A stretch of DNA of 64,000 nt from Cryomorphaceae bacterium 1068 (GTDB taxonomy: Bacteria > Bacteroidota > Bacteroidia > Flavobacteriales_D > Cryomorphaceae), in contig JAPVXR010000001.1 of the NCBI GenBank assembly GCA_027214385.1, forward strand, positions 1-64,000. The letters are read 5' to 3'. The translations under genes and the position numbers were made by a program. Below are positions 16,762-25,740 of this stretch, one piece after another; position 1 is the stretch's first letter; each line of letters opens with the position of its first letter. The notes below the pieces were generated by a model. That model searched no databases and was not told the DNA's origin. It saw nothing but the letters and a program-made list of their open reading frames with translations.

Positions 16762-17964
16762 TCAAACTGATGTTTTCGCTGTGTAAACCACGAGCGCTTC
16801 TTTTATAATATTGATGGCCTTTTTCAAGTCCGATTCATTGAGTACATAGGCTATGCGCACCTCTTGCTTTCCCAATCCTTTGGTGATGTAGAATCCCGTT
16901 CCGGGCGCCAGCATAACGGTTTCCCCATCTATGCTGAAGGACTCTAATAGCCAACGGCAAAAATCGTCAGAATCTTCAATGGGTAACTTAGCTATACAGT
17001 AGAATGCACCTCCAGGCTTAGGGCAAATCACTCCTGGAATCGCATTCATTCCTTCTACCAAAATATCTCTTCGCTTTTGGTATTCTTCAATCACATCCTC
17101 AAAATAGGAGTGCGGGGTTTCCAACGCAGCCTCGGCAGCAACTTGACCTAGTGTGGGAGGGCTAAGTCTGGCCTGGGCAAATTTCATAGCGAGCCTTCTT
17201 ACTTCGCTATTTCGTGTGATCATCGCTCCAATTCGAGCTCCACACATAGAGTAACGTTTTGATACACTATCGATGAGGATCACGTTTTCGTCCATGCCTT
17301 CCAGATTGTATACGCTAAAAGGAGTTGATCCTTCATAGCAAAATTCACGGTACACCTCATCGGCGATGAGATAAAGGTCATGACTCTTTGCCAAATTGGC
17401 AATCGCCTGAATGTCTTCCCGACTGTAAACGGCTCCCGTTGGATTACCCGGATTGCACAGAACAATTCCCTTTGTGTGCTCGTTGATGAGTTTTTCAAAT
17501 TCAGAAACGGGAGGAGGAGCAAAATTGTCCTCAATTTTGGCTGTGATCGGCTTCACATGAACACTTGCCATTGTGGCAAAACCGCTATAGTTTGCGTAAT
17601 AAGGTTCAGGAATAATTACTTCGTCTCCTGGGTCAAAGCAGGTCATCATGGCAAAAACCAATGCTTCGGAGCCTCCTGTTGTGATTAAGATTTCTTCTGT
17701 CTTCACAGGAATACCTTGGCTTTGGTAATAGGTTGCTAGTTTTTCGCGGTAGCTCGCGAAGCCTTCTGAGCTGGAATACTCAATTACATCTCTTTTGATG
17801 TTTCGAAGTCGATCCATAACCACCTCAGGCGTTTTAATGTCGGGCTGTCCGATATTGAGGTGAATGACTTTCTTCCCTTCAGCTCTGGCCTTTTCGGCAA
17901 AGGGCATTAGCTTCCGAATAGGTGATTCGGGCATCTCAAAAGCTTTCTGCGATAACTTCGGCAT
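16762..17964 (-). CDS. PLP-dependent aminotransferase, class I/II
   Basis: This encodes 400 aa with LNIGQPDIKTP near residue 36, LCNPGNPTGAVYS, Asp202 in IADEVYREF, PLP-Lys236 in DSVSKRYSMCGARIG, and QEVRIAYVL near the end. It differs clearly from its neighbour (for example the C-A-R-I-G variant of the GWRIG motif), so the two are not a recent duplication and probably act on different substrates. It is the first gene of the leftward run. The segment just upstream carries a terminator (18009-18042) that isolates the run from the DUF1573 gene. Confidence 0.92.
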   Translation of the reverse strand: MPKLSQKAFEMPESPIRKLMPFAEKARAEGKKVIHLNIGQPDIKTPEVVMDRLRNIKRDVIEYSSSEGFASYREKLATYYQSQGIPVKTEEILITTGGSEALVFAMMTCFDPGDEVIIPEPYYANYSGFATMASVHVKPITAKIEDNFAPPPVSEFEKLINEHTKGIVLCNPGNPTGAVYSREDIQAIANLAKSHDLYLIADEVYREFCYEGSTPFSVYNLEGMDENVILIDSVSKRYSMCGARIGAMITRNSEVRRLAMKFAQARLSPPTLGQVAAEAALETPHSYFEDVIEEYQKRRDILVEGMNAIPGVICPKPGGAFYCIAKLPIEDSDDFCRWLLESFSIDGETVMLAPGTGFYITKGLGKQEVRIAYVLNESDLKKAINIIKEALVVYTAKTSV

Positions 17965-18008
17965 TGTTTAGTGATTTAGGGGCACAAAAATCCGAAAAAT
18001 TCGGGCAT

Positions 18009-18042
18009 AAAAAAACCGCCTTGGACAATCTATCCAAGGCGG
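18009..18042 (-). terminator. Intrinsic terminator, left copy
   Basis: CCGCCTTGGA (18016-18025) pairs perfectly with TCCAAGGCGG (18033-18042) around 7 bases. The minus strand then runs into seven T. It resembles the terminator at 18123-18159. Confidence 0.85.
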
Positions 18043-18122
18043 CTATCTATGGTCTATGTATTTGACTGGTATTTGGCATTCGTCAGCAGGGCTTTCGGCT
18101 AAAGCTGACTGCCTTTAATTGT

Positions 18123-18159
18123 AAAAAAACCTCCTCGGACTTTTATCCAAGGAGGTTTT
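18123..18159 (-). terminator. Intrinsic terminator of the DUF1573 gene, right copy
   Basis: CCTCCTCGGA (18130-18139) pairs with TCCAAGGAGG (18146-18155) with one mismatch, extended by A/T pairs, and the minus strand then has seven T. It lies about 140 bases past the DUF1573 stop. Confidence 0.8.
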
Positions 18160-18296
18160 GCGTTTCTAGTAATTGTCTCGTCTGAAAATTTCGTTAGCAA
18201 GGAGCATGCAATTTTGAAAATCAAGGAGTTGACAAGTGTCAGAGACTGTTCTCAAAATAAGTGCAACGCCGATAACGGGCTTTATTGGTAGACAAT

Positions 18297-18749
18297 TTAG
18301 TTTGCCATTGGAGCACCTTCCTGCTTTTTCACAGGCATACTCTCTGTATTCTCAGAAGCCAATACTTTACCTTTAATACGTACTACTGTAGTCGGGTTAG
18401 TTACTGCATTAGAAGTAATTGTAACTGATTTGTTGATGGCTCCAACACGCTTGGTGTCGTAACGTACAGTCATTACTGCTGACTCTCCCGGCATGATTGG
18501 TTCTTTTGGCCACTCAGGTACAGTACATCCACATGATCCCTTGGCACGTGAGATAATCAAAGGCTCACTACCTGTGTTGGTGATTGCGAATTCGCAACTC
18601 CCATTGGCACCTTGTTTAATCGTTCCGTAGTCATGAACTTCTTTGTCAATAGAAATTTCAGGTCCACCTGTTACCGCTTTCGCGTCTTGAGCGTATCCTC
18701 CCATTACTGTGAAGGCAACTACTGCGAGTGATAGTAAGAATTTTTTCAT
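18297..18749 (-). CDS. DUF1573 exported protein
   Basis: This encodes 150 aa with a signal peptide (MKKFLLSLAVVAFTVMGGYAQ). The rest is a single immunoglobulin-like DUF1573 domain: EVHDYGTIKQGANGSCEFAITNTGSEPLII, the conserved SCGCTVPEWPKEPI with two Cys, and MTVRYDTKRVGAINKSVTITSN. DUF1573 proteins are abundant in Bacteroidota envelopes; their role is not established. It is divergent from valS, and a perfect palindrome lies between the two genes. Confidence 0.9.
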   Translation of the reverse strand: MKKFLLSLAVVAFTVMGGYAQDAKAVTGGPEISIDKEVHDYGTIKQGANGSCEFAITNTGSEPLIISRAKGSCGCTVPEWPKEPIMPGESAVMTVRYDTKRVGAINKSVTITSNAVTNPTTVVRIKGKVLASENTESMPVKKQEGAPMAN

Positions 18750-18799
18750 TTGTCTGTATTTTTATTGTTTGCCTGATAAAAGTAGATGAAGTACTCTCA

Positions 18800-18820
18800 T
18801 TTGTTAATTAGCTTAACAAA
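18800..18820. promoter_or_regulatory. Perfect palindrome between DUF1573 gene and valS (possible operator)
   Basis: TTTGTTAA (18800-18807) and TTAACAAA (18813-18820) flank TTAGC. A further partial half-site, TTAACAAG, lies 4 bases to the right. The position 50 bases upstream of the DUF1573 start and about 35 bases before the valS -33 element would suit a shared regulator. Confidence 0.45.
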
Positions 18821-18853
18821 ACATTAACAAGATTTCTTTGATGGTCAATTGGC

Positions 18854-18885
18854 TTGACTCAGCACCATCCATTTTTCTAACTTTG
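18854..18885 (+). promoter_or_regulatory. Promoter of valS
   Basis: TTG at 18854-18856 and TAACTTTG at 18878-18885 are separated by 21 bases and fit the Bacteroidota -33/-7 pattern. The start of valS lies 28 bases downstream. Confidence 0.6.
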
Positions 18886-18913
18886 CCGACTTATTGTTTT
18901 CGACCTTATTCTC

Positions 18914-21538
18914 ATGGAAATTAGCAAGCTGTACGACCCGATCAAAGTAGAATCCAAATGGTATTCTTATTGGTTGGAAAACCGCTTTTTCAATTCAACC
19001 CCAGACGATCGCGAGCCTTACACTGTAGTGATTCCACCGCCCAATGTGACGGGAGTATTGCATATGGGACATATGCTCAATAATACGCTGCAAGATGTTT
19101 TGGTCAGAAAAGCCAGAATGGAAGGCAAGAACGCTTGTTGGGTGCCCGGAGTCGATCATGCATCCATTGCAACTGAGGCAAAGGTGGTTCAGCGCCTGCG
19201 CGCAAAAGGAATAAAAAAGAGCGACCTCAGTAGGGAAGACTTTTTGAAGCACGCTTGGGAATGGAAGAACGAGCACGGAGGGATAATCCTCGAGCAGCTC
19301 AAAAAGCTGGGTGCCAGTTGCGATTGGGATCGGGAATCTTTTACAATGGATCCCAATTATTCCAAGAGCGTAATCGACACCTTTATAGATCTTTATAATA
19401 AAGGATATATCTATCGCGGCAAGCGCATGATCAATTGGGATCCTGCTGCAAAAACGGCCCTGAGCGACGAAGAGGTAATCCACAAAGAAGTAAATTCAAA
19501 GCTCTACCACGTTCGCTACCAAATAGCCGGAACGGATGAGTATCTCACCATTGCTACCACACGTCCCGAGACGATTTTAGGTGATTCTGCCATTTGCGTT
19601 CACCCGGATGATGAGCGTTACAAGCACCTTCACGGAAAGAAGGCCATCGTGCCGATGGCAAACCGCGAAGTACCCATCATTACCGATGAGTATGTAGATA
19701 TGGAGTTCGGAACGGGGTGTTTGAAAATTACTCCTGCTCATGACGTGAATGACTACGAACTGGGTGGAAAGCACAATCTGGAAACAATCGACATCCTTAA
19801 CGATGATGGAACCATGAGTGAGGCTGCTGGCTTCTACGTGGGTGAAGATCGTTTTGATGTTCGGAAGAAAATAGCAGCAGACCTCAAAAAGAGCGGCGAT
19901 TTGGTGAAAGAAGAGGCCTATCAAAATAAGGTAGGCTACTCCGAAAGAACCGATGTTCCGATTGAACCGAGAATTTCATTGCAGTGGTTTGTGAGCATGA
20001 AGGAGCTGAGCAAACCCGCACTTGAGCACGTGATGAACGACGATGTGAAGTTTTGGCCTCCGAAGTTCAAAAACTCCTATCGCCACTGGATGGAGAATGT
20101 GAAGGACTGGTGTATCTCACGTCAACTTTGGTGGGGACACCAAATACCGGCGTATTATTATGGCACGGGTGAAAATGATTTTGTGATTGCAGAAACCCTT
20201 GACGAAGCCGCATCCAAAGCATCTGAGAAAGCGGGGATACCGATTACCAAAGATCATCTTCGGCAAGACGAGGACGTATTGGATACCTGGTTTTCTTCTT
20301 GGCTATGGCCGATATCTGTATTTGATGGGTTCTATTCTAAAGAAGAAATAGACTATTACTATCCGACCAATGATCTGGTGACAGCCCCTGAAATTATGTT
20401 TTTCTGGGTGGCTCGAATGATTATTGCAGGTTATGAATACAGAGGAGAGAAGCCTTTCAAAAATGTATACTACACTGGTATCGTTCGCGATAAGCAGGGT
20501 AGAAAAATGAGTAAATCACTAGGGAATTCTCCTGATCCGATAGAGTTGATGAAGCAATATGGAGCAGATGGTGTTCGAGCAGGTATGCTTTTCTCATCTC
20601 CTGCCGGGAATGACCTGCTCTTCGATGAAGCGCTTTGCGAACAGGGAAGAAATTTTTCAAATAAGATTTGGAATGCACTTCGACTAGTAAAGAGCTGGGA
20701 GCCCCAGAAACGCGAGCAGCCCAAGGCGGCAAAAATCGCCTTGAAATGGATGGATGAGCGCATCGCTGAGGTGATGAACGAAATTAACGATCACTATTCG
20801 AAATTTCGAATTTCCGACGTTTTGATGACTGCTTATAAATTTACCTGGAACGACTTCTGCAGCTGGTACCTCGAAGCGGTAAAGCCCGTTTATGGAGAGC
20901 AAATTGATGAGGTGACACACGCTGCCGTGATCAATCATTTTGAAACGGTAGTAAAGATTCTTCACCCTTTGATGCCTTTTATTTCGGAAGAGATTTGGCA
21001 CTTGCTGAAAGAACGAACTTCTCCTGAAGAGAGTCTGGTGGTAGCGCAATGGCCCGAAGCAATTGCTCCCGATGAGGAGTTTCTTAAGGCTTTTTCACGC
21101 AGCACCGAGGTGATTACTTCGGTTAGAAATATTCGGAAACAGAATAATATTCCCAACAAAGAGAAGCTCAAGCTAGAAGTGCGAGGTGAGGATGAGCGTG
21201 AAAAAGAATTCCACTGCTTAATCGAAAAGCTCTGCAATCTGGAGAGTATCGACAAAGTAGCTGAACTGCCTTCACAAGCTTTTACTTTCGTGATGGGTGG
21301 TGCTGAGTATGGGGTTCCTTTTGAGGGAACTGTAGATGCCGTTGAGCAAGCAGATAAAATAAAAGAAGAACTCAACTACACTAAAGGGTTCTTAAAATCG
21401 GTGCAAAAGAAGCTTTCGAATGAGCGATTTGTGGCTGGTGCTCCTGAACAAGTAGTGGCCAATGAGCGCAAGAAAGAAGCAGATGCGGTAGCAAAGATCG
21501 CCGTGCTTGAAGAGCAACTGAAAGGCATGATATCTTGA
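18914..21538 (+). CDS. valS: Valyl-tRNA synthetase
   Basis: This 874-aa class I synthetase charges tRNA-Val. The HIGH-type motif is [15 protein letters not shown] near residue 41. The editing (CP1) domain includes [13 protein letters not shown]. The KMSKS loop is [18 protein letters not shown] near residue 530. An anticodon-binding domain and a C-terminal coiled coil (from about residue 810) complete the normal form. The last codons overlap the start of the Ppx/GppA gene by four bases, so the two are probably co-translated. Confidence 0.98.
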   Translation: MEISKLYDPIKVESKWYSYWLENRFFNSTPDDREPYTVVIPPPNVTGVLHMGHMLNNTLQDVLVRKARMEGKNACWVPGVDHASIATEAKVVQRLRAKGIKKSDLSREDFLKHAWEWKNEHGGIILEQLKKLGASCDWDRESFTMDPNYSKSVIDTFIDLYNKGYIYRGKRMINWDPAAKTALSDEEVIHKEVNSKLYHVRYQIAGTDEYLTIATTRPETILGDSAICVHPDDERYKHLHGKKAIVPMANREVPIITDEYVDMEFGTGCLKITPAHDVNDYELGGKHNLETIDILNDDGTMSEAAGFYVGEDRFDVRKKIAADLKKSGDLVKEEAYQNKVGYSERTDVPIEPRISLQWFVSMKELSKPALEHVMNDDVKFWPPKFKNSYRHWMENVKDWCISRQLWWGHQIPAYYYGTGENDFVIAETLDEAASKASEKAGIPITKDHLRQDEDVLDTWFSSWLWPISVFDGFYSKEEIDYYYPTNDLVTAPEIMFFWVARMIIAGYEYRGEKPFKNVYYTGIVRDKQGRKMSKSLGNSPDPIELMKQYGADGVRAGMLFSSPAGNDLLFDEALCEQGRNFSNKIWNALRLVKSWEPQKREQPKAAKIALKWMDERIAEVMNEINDHYSKFRISDVLMTAYKFTWNDFCSWYLEAVKPVYGEQIDEVTHAAVINHFETVVKILHPLMPFISEEIWHLLKERTSPEESLVVAQWPEAIAPDEEFLKAFSRSTEVITSVRNIRKQNNIPNKEKLKLEVRGEDEREKEFHCLIEKLCNLESIDKVAELPSQAFTFVMGGAEYGVPFEGTVDAVEQADKIKEELNYTKGFLKSVQKKLSNERFVAGAPEQVVANERKKEADAVAKIAVLEEQLKGMIS

Positions 21539-22422
21539 AATTTGGAGCGATTGACATAGGGTCCAATGCGGTTCGATTGCTCATTGCTGATGTGATCGAG
21601 ACCGAAGAAGATTTGATTATAAAGAAGCTATCGCTGACACGTGTCCCCATCCGATTGGGAGCCTCAGTGTTCGAAAAAGGCTATATCAGTTCTAGTAAGG
21701 CCAAGCGTCTGGCAAAAACGATGAAGGCTTTCCGCTACCTCTTGGATGTATACGACGTTAAGGGATTCAGAGCATGCGCCACTTCTGCTATGCGTGAGGC
21801 TATCAACTCGGACGAGGTCATTGCCAGGGTAAAGTATTACGCCAATGTGGAGATTGAAGTGATCAATGGCCGCACCGAGGCGGATTTGATTTTTTCCACT
21901 TTCAAGACTCAGAAGTTAGATCCTTTAGGGACTTATTTGTACATCGATGTTGGGGGAGGAAGCACAGAGATCACCTTACTGAAAAATGGCAAACGTGTCC
22001 ATGCGCGTTCTTTCAAAATTGGAACTGTGCGGATACTGAAGAGCAATATCAAGCCATCCATTTGGACGGATATGGAGAAATGGGTAGCTGAAATTACCGA
22101 GGATGAGAAGGATATGGTGGCTATCGGAACGGGTGGTAATATCAACCGACTCTTCAAAATGAGTAAGCTCAATTACGGAGAGTTGATGGGGTTGGATGAA
22201 CTAATCGAAATGCATGAATACATCAAGTCCCTCACGTTCAGGGAGAGAATGATTAAATTGAACCTACGCTCAGATCGGGCGGATGTGATTGTTCCCGCAG
22301 GTGAAATATTTTGCCGTGTAATGGCTAAGGCGAACGTTCACCGAATTAGTGTTCCCAAAATTGGTCTTTCAGATGGAATCGCCTTGTATCTCTATCGCCA
22401 ACATCTTAAAGAGACTGTCTAA
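21535..22422 (+). CDS. Ppx/GppA-family exopolyphosphatase/phosphatase (TTG start)
   Basis: This encodes 295 aa of the actin-like ASKHA fold. [16 protein letters not shown] at the start and [14 protein letters not shown] near residue 140 are the two phosphate-binding motifs of the Ppx/GppA family, which hydrolyses polyphosphate or pppGpp. It is the short two-domain form without a C-terminal HD domain. The only in-frame start that keeps the conserved N-terminus is TTG at 21535, overlapping the valS stop as TTGA. This suggests translational coupling with valS. Confidence 0.9.
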   Translation: MKFGAIDIGSNAVRLLIADVIETEEDLIIKKLSLTRVPIRLGASVFEKGYISSSKAKRLAKTMKAFRYLLDVYDVKGFRACATSAMREAINSDEVIARVKYYANVEIEVINGRTEADLIFSTFKTQKLDPLGTYLYIDVGGGSTEITLLKNGKRVHARSFKIGTVRILKSNIKPSIWTDMEKWVAEITEDEKDMVAIGTGGNINRLFKMSKLNYGELMGLDELIEMHEYIKSLTFRERMIKLNLRSDRADVIVPAGEIFCRVMAKANVHRISVPKIGLSDGIALYLYRQHLKETV

Positions 22423-22508
22423 CCGATCATACGGCACATTTTCCATTTGCGTAGATTTATTTGTTGAATAGAGGTGAGTTGCACACCTTGTTATCAAATC
22501 AATTGATC

Positions 22509-23207
22509 ATGAAAAAAATCTATCCACTACTTCTGATTTGCCTGATAGCAGTTATGTCGTCGTGCAATTTAAAAACATACAAGGGAGATCCGACTAATGA
22601 AAAACGCTCCGTGAGCGAGTATAGCAAAATCAAAGTGAAAGGTCCGTTTGATGTGATAATCGATCCAAATAAGGAAAGTGGGCTTACCATAACTGCTCCT
22701 AGTGACGCTATTGCAGATATCGAAACGAGAGTAGAGAATGGCGAATTGATTCTTGATCTGGATAATTCAGGATATATGAGTCCCGATATTGAAGTTGTGA
22801 TAGCCAACAGTCAACTCGAGGGGATTTCCATTTCAGGCTCGGGAAGCTTTGAAGGAGCTTTAGAAACTAAGAAAGATTTAGACTTAAAAATTGGTGGCTC
22901 TGGTAATATTGATGTCCAGTCAAATGCGAACAGGGTATACGCCAACATATCAGGTTCTGGAAATATCAATGCTTCGGGTACATGTGAAATGTTAGAAGCG
23001 AGTATTTCGGGTAGCGGAAATATGAATTTCGGTAAGATGGAGGCCCAAGATGTGGATGTTAGTATTTCAGGATCAGGAGGGATGAAAGTAAACGTGACGA
23101 GAAATCTCGAAGCAAGCGTTTCAGGTTCCGGGAGTATAACTTACACAGGCAGTCCTGTTAGTGTGGATAAGAACGTGTCGGGTTCAGGGAGTATTCGAAA
23201 AAACTAG
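22509..23207 (+). CDS. DUF2807 (head-GIN type) lipoprotein with glycine/serine repeat helix
   Basis: This encodes 232 aa from the ATG at 22509. An upstream in-frame start at 22461 would bury the signal peptide. MKKIYPLLLICLIAVMSSC ends in a lipobox, so it is probably anchored in a membrane. The body is a DUF2807 domain: FDVIIDPNKESGLTITAP, then at least six repeats of the type I-S-G-S-G-N/S spaced about 18-21 residues, consistent with a beta-helix. Such adhesin-like proteins are common in Bacteroidota; no specific function is known. It converges closely (4 bases) with the MORN-type gene. Confidence 0.87.
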   Translation: MKKIYPLLLICLIAVMSSCNLKTYKGDPTNEKRSVSEYSKIKVKGPFDVIIDPNKESGLTITAPSDAIADIETRVENGELILDLDNSGYMSPDIEVVIANSQLEGISISGSGSFEGALETKKDLDLKIGGSGNIDVQSNANRVYANISGSGNINASGTCEMLEASISGSGNMNFGKMEAQDVDVSISGSGGMKVNVTRNLEASVSGSGSITYTGSPVSVDKNVSGSGSIRKN

Positions 23208-23211
23208 ATGC

Positions 23212-23784
23212 TTACTCTTTAAAATGCATCTGACTGTTCATCAGTCGGCCATTTACATAATCGTATTCTTTGGCCAGCTTTCCGCTCTCGTCCCAAACCA
23301 ATACTTTTCCGTTGAGCTCATCGTTTTCAAAGTGCCTTTCGGTGTAGCGGGTGCCATCTTCGTACCAACTTTTCCAAACGTCTACTTTCTTTCCCAAGTC
23401 ATAGTGGTATTCGTATTTCAGCTCACCATTGGTATACCATTCACGGTAAAGACCGTCGTCCTTACCTTGGCGGGTAAACCCCGATTTTTCTCTTTGGCCG
23501 TTCGCAAAGAAAACCTCCCATAATCCATTCTTTTTTCCTTCTCGATAGGATGTTAGCGTGTGGATTTCTCCATTAGAGTGATAGGAACAGACTGTCCCGG
23601 TAAAAGGTGTTTCGTTGCGGTAGGCTAAGCCATTGGCATAGCTAATTTCTTGCATCGGGACACAATCAGATCCTTGCTCGTCTTCTTGCGGTTCCGTTCT
23701 TACTTCTTTCGCCGGGACATCTTCGACCGAGCATGACACAAAAAAGGCTAAAACCAAGGTTGGAAGAAATACTCGGACACTCAT
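23212..23784 (-). CDS. MORN/YwqK-repeat lipoprotein
   Basis: This encodes 190 aa from the ATG at 23784, chosen because MSVRVFLPTLVLAFFVSC is a compact lipoprotein signal; an ATG at 23835 is also in frame. The mature protein is made of MORN-like repeats: SYHSNGEIHTLTSYREGKKNGLW, FFANGQREKSGF, WYTNGELKYEYHYDLGKKVDVW, WYEDGTRYTERHF and WDESGKLAKEYDY. Database annotation often labels this family as a YwqK antitoxin, but no toxin is adjacent and the lipid anchor argues for an envelope role. Confidence 0.83.
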   Translation of the reverse strand: MSVRVFLPTLVLAFFVSCSVEDVPAKEVRTEPQEDEQGSDCVPMQEISYANGLAYRNETPFTGTVCSYHSNGEIHTLTSYREGKKNGLWEVFFANGQREKSGFTRQGKDDGLYREWYTNGELKYEYHYDLGKKVDVWKSWYEDGTRYTERHFENDELNGKVLVWDESGKLAKEYDYVNGRLMNSQMHFKE

Positions 23785-23917
23785 TTCGAAAGTTTTTTGC
23801 AAGGTAAGTTCATAAAATCGAGAGAGAAAATTCATGGAGTACTACTTCTTGCTAATGTCTTTGTCGATTAAAGGAAGTGATTGAGTATTTGAAAGAATGC
23901 CATTCGTTTTAAGTCTT

Positions 23918-24916
23918 TTAATCATTCCCATAGATGCTGACTTTCGATTCATTGCCTTTCTTGAAGCCGCGGTACATGCCTTCGGTATTGAAGTCCATCA
24001 CGATATTACCATCTTTGTCGATTGCAATTACGCCTCCACCCGCATTCATTCCCGAAAGCCTTTCGTGTAAAGTGAAATTGACGGATTCTTCCAGCGATTT
24101 ATCTCCGAACTCCATTTGAGCAGAAATTTCTTTCGCTACGCCCACGCGGATGAAATACTCGCCATGACCCGTACAAGAAACTCCGCATGTGGCATTATCG
24201 GCGTAAGTTCCTGCTCCAATAATGGGGCTGTCGCCAATACGATTGTATTGCTTATTCATCATTCCGCCCGTTGACGTTCCCGCAGCTATGTTGCCTTCCT
24301 TGTCGATGGCTACGGCACCGACAGTTCCGAATTTTGAGAATTCAGAATTCGAAACATCGCTTTGGGATCTCTCCCATTTCGATTTAATTCTCTCAGTCGT
24401 GAAATAGGAGTTCTCGACTTGTTCGAGCCCGATTTCTTTGGCAAGCAAATCAGCCCCATCACCTGCCAACAAAACATGTGGTGTATTTTCCATCACGGCT
24501 ATTGCGCCAAGAATGGGATTTTTAATGGTAGTAGCCCCAGCTATTGCTCCCGCATTTTTTTCACTTCCAATCATAATCGAAGCATCGAGTTCATGATTTC
24601 CTTCGGCATTCATTACAGCACCTTTCCCTGCGTTAAAATGTGGTGCGTTTTCCAGAACTATAATAGCCTTGACTACGGCATCTTTAGCAGATCCACCTCG
24701 ATCCAACACAGCATACCCGGAGTCAAGTGCCGCTTGCAAACTTGAGCGGATTTCAAGTTCTAGGCTATCACTCAAAAGACCTTTTTTTATGGTTCCTGCA
24801 CCTCCGTGAATGACTATCGCAGGAATTCTTTCTTGCGCCGAACAATTTAATGGAACACATAAAATTGAACATAACTGAACTAGGATACCAATTCTCAAAA
24901 GGGAATAACGATTCAT
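23918..24916 (-). CDS. Isoaspartyl peptidase / plant-type L-asparaginase (exported)
   Basis: This 332-aa Ntn-hydrolase cleaves isoaspartyl dipeptides and asparagine. The N-terminal signal peptide (about residues 1-27, ending NCSAQ) points to the periplasm. The motif VIHGGAG lies at residues 35-41. The precursor is expected to cut itself before Thr198 in KFGTVGAVAID, making this Thr the nucleophile of the beta chain. STGGMMNKQYNRIGDSPIIGAGTYAD and GHGEYFIRVGVAKEI are further family blocks. The gene stands alone and is divergent from the VTT-like gene. Confidence 0.94.
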   Translation of the reverse strand: MNRYSLLRIGILVQLCSILCVPLNCSAQERIPAIVIHGGAGTIKKGLLSDSLELEIRSSLQAALDSGYAVLDRGGSAKDAVVKAIIVLENAPHFNAGKGAVMNAEGNHELDASIMIGSEKNAGAIAGATTIKNPILGAIAVMENTPHVLLAGDGADLLAKEIGLEQVENSYFTTERIKSKWERSQSDVSNSEFSKFGTVGAVAIDKEGNIAAGTSTGGMMNKQYNRIGDSPIIGAGTYADNATCGVSCTGHGEYFIRVGVAKEISAQMEFGDKSLEESVNFTLHERLSGMNAGGGVIAIDKDGNIVMDFNTEGMYRGFKKGNESKVSIYGND

Positions 24917-24988
24917 TGCAAAGATTTATGAGTATTACTAGAACAATAGAATCAATTTCAGCGTATTATTGTTCCGAATTTAAAACAT

Positions 24989-25582
24989 ATGTGGAAATCG
25001 ATCAGGCGTTATCACTTTTTTTACCATAGAAAAGGCTTCTATAAGTTTTTGAGGTCAATCACGGTAAAATTTGGTTTGATCATGGCTGTGATTCTTTTAG
25101 CCCTATATATGTTTGAGTTATTTACCCCTGGCATCTCTCATTACTTCGAAGTGTATTCTACTGCTTTTTCGAAGGAATTGGTGCTGACTTTTTTCTTCAT
25201 TAGCGAAACGCTCCTCGGTCTTATTCCTCCCGATCTTTTTATTGTTTGGGCTAAGCAGTTTGCCTCACCTTATGCAGTAGTAACCGTTTTGGCTGTATTG
25301 AGTTATCTGGCGGGTTTACTAGCCTACTATCTAGGTGTAAGATTGGTAGCTGTGAATAAAATGAGGCAATACATCCACGTTAAATTCGAAAAGCAATTTG
25401 CCATGCTTCGTTCGTGGGGTGGACTGATCATCGTTATTGCAGCTCTTTTGCCTCTCCCTTTCAGTACCATGTGTTTGGGAGCCGGGATGTTGAAATTCTC
25501 ATTTAGAACGCTTGCCATTCTAGGCATTTTTAGAATCGCTCGATTCTTTGCCTATGCTGCAGTTCTTTATCAAGTAGTCTAA
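24989..25582 (+). CDS. VTT/DedA-like membrane protein
   Basis: This encodes 197 aa with several hydrophobic segments. After a basic N-terminus comes a membrane span (about 28-45), then LTFFFISETLLGLIPPDLFIVWAKQF, which resembles the re-entrant E-x-x-x-G-x-x-x-P motif of VTT (DedA/SNARE-associated) proteins, and GGLIIVIAALLPLPFSTMCLGAG, which resembles the second re-entrant loop. VTT proteins are linked to lipid-carrier movement across membranes. The assignment is by motif only and the protein is at the short end of the family. Confidence 0.65.
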   Translation: MWKSIRRYHFFYHRKGFYKFLRSITVKFGLIMAVILLALYMFELFTPGISHYFEVYSTAFSKELVLTFFFISETLLGLIPPDLFIVWAKQFASPYAVVTVLAVLSYLAGLLAYYLGVRLVAVNKMRQYIHVKFEKQFAMLRSWGGLIIVIAALLPLPFSTMCLGAGMLKFSFRTLAILGIFRIARFFAYAAVLYQVV

Positions 25583-25706
25583 GCATACTTTTTCACTCCA
25601 ACTATCTGATTCACGCGAATAAGTCCTTTATTTGCGGCTGATTTTGAGACTTGTTAAGATTAGATTAAATCCAATCTTCCGAAGTACTTATTGTCACATT
25701 AACACT

Positions 25707-25714
25707 TATATTTG
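25707..25714 (+). promoter_or_regulatory. -7 promoter element of the glucan phosphorylase gene
   Basis: TATATTTG is an exact TAnnTTTG match 27 bases before the start codon. A TTG 13 bases upstream is too close for a normal -33 element, so that part is unclear. Confidence 0.5.
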
Positions 25715-25740
25715 TCGCCAAATAATTTAACTGAATACAA

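Larger units (their letters stand above)
17965..18296. other. Gene-free stretch holding two similar terminators and a nested hairpin
   Basis: No coding frame was found. The stretch holds two intrinsic terminators for leftward transcription and, between them, a segment with nested pairing (GTCAGC with GCTGAC, and GCTTT with AAAGC, around 18080-18107). The right-hand part, 18160-18296, shows nothing recognisable. Confidence 0.5.

Noticed and set aside
15537-17964. Recent duplication of the two tandem aminotransferase genes
   Set aside because: The key motifs differ clearly (GWRIG versus GARIG, different N-termini), so they are old paralogs of different subgroups.
18995-19483. 162-codon antisense frame in valS
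   Set aside because: It lies wholly inside a highly conserved gene and shows no domain.
23212-23784. Toxin-antitoxin label for the MORN/YwqK-repeat protein
   Set aside because: No toxin gene is adjacent and the protein has a lipoprotein signal, so the label carries no functional weight here.
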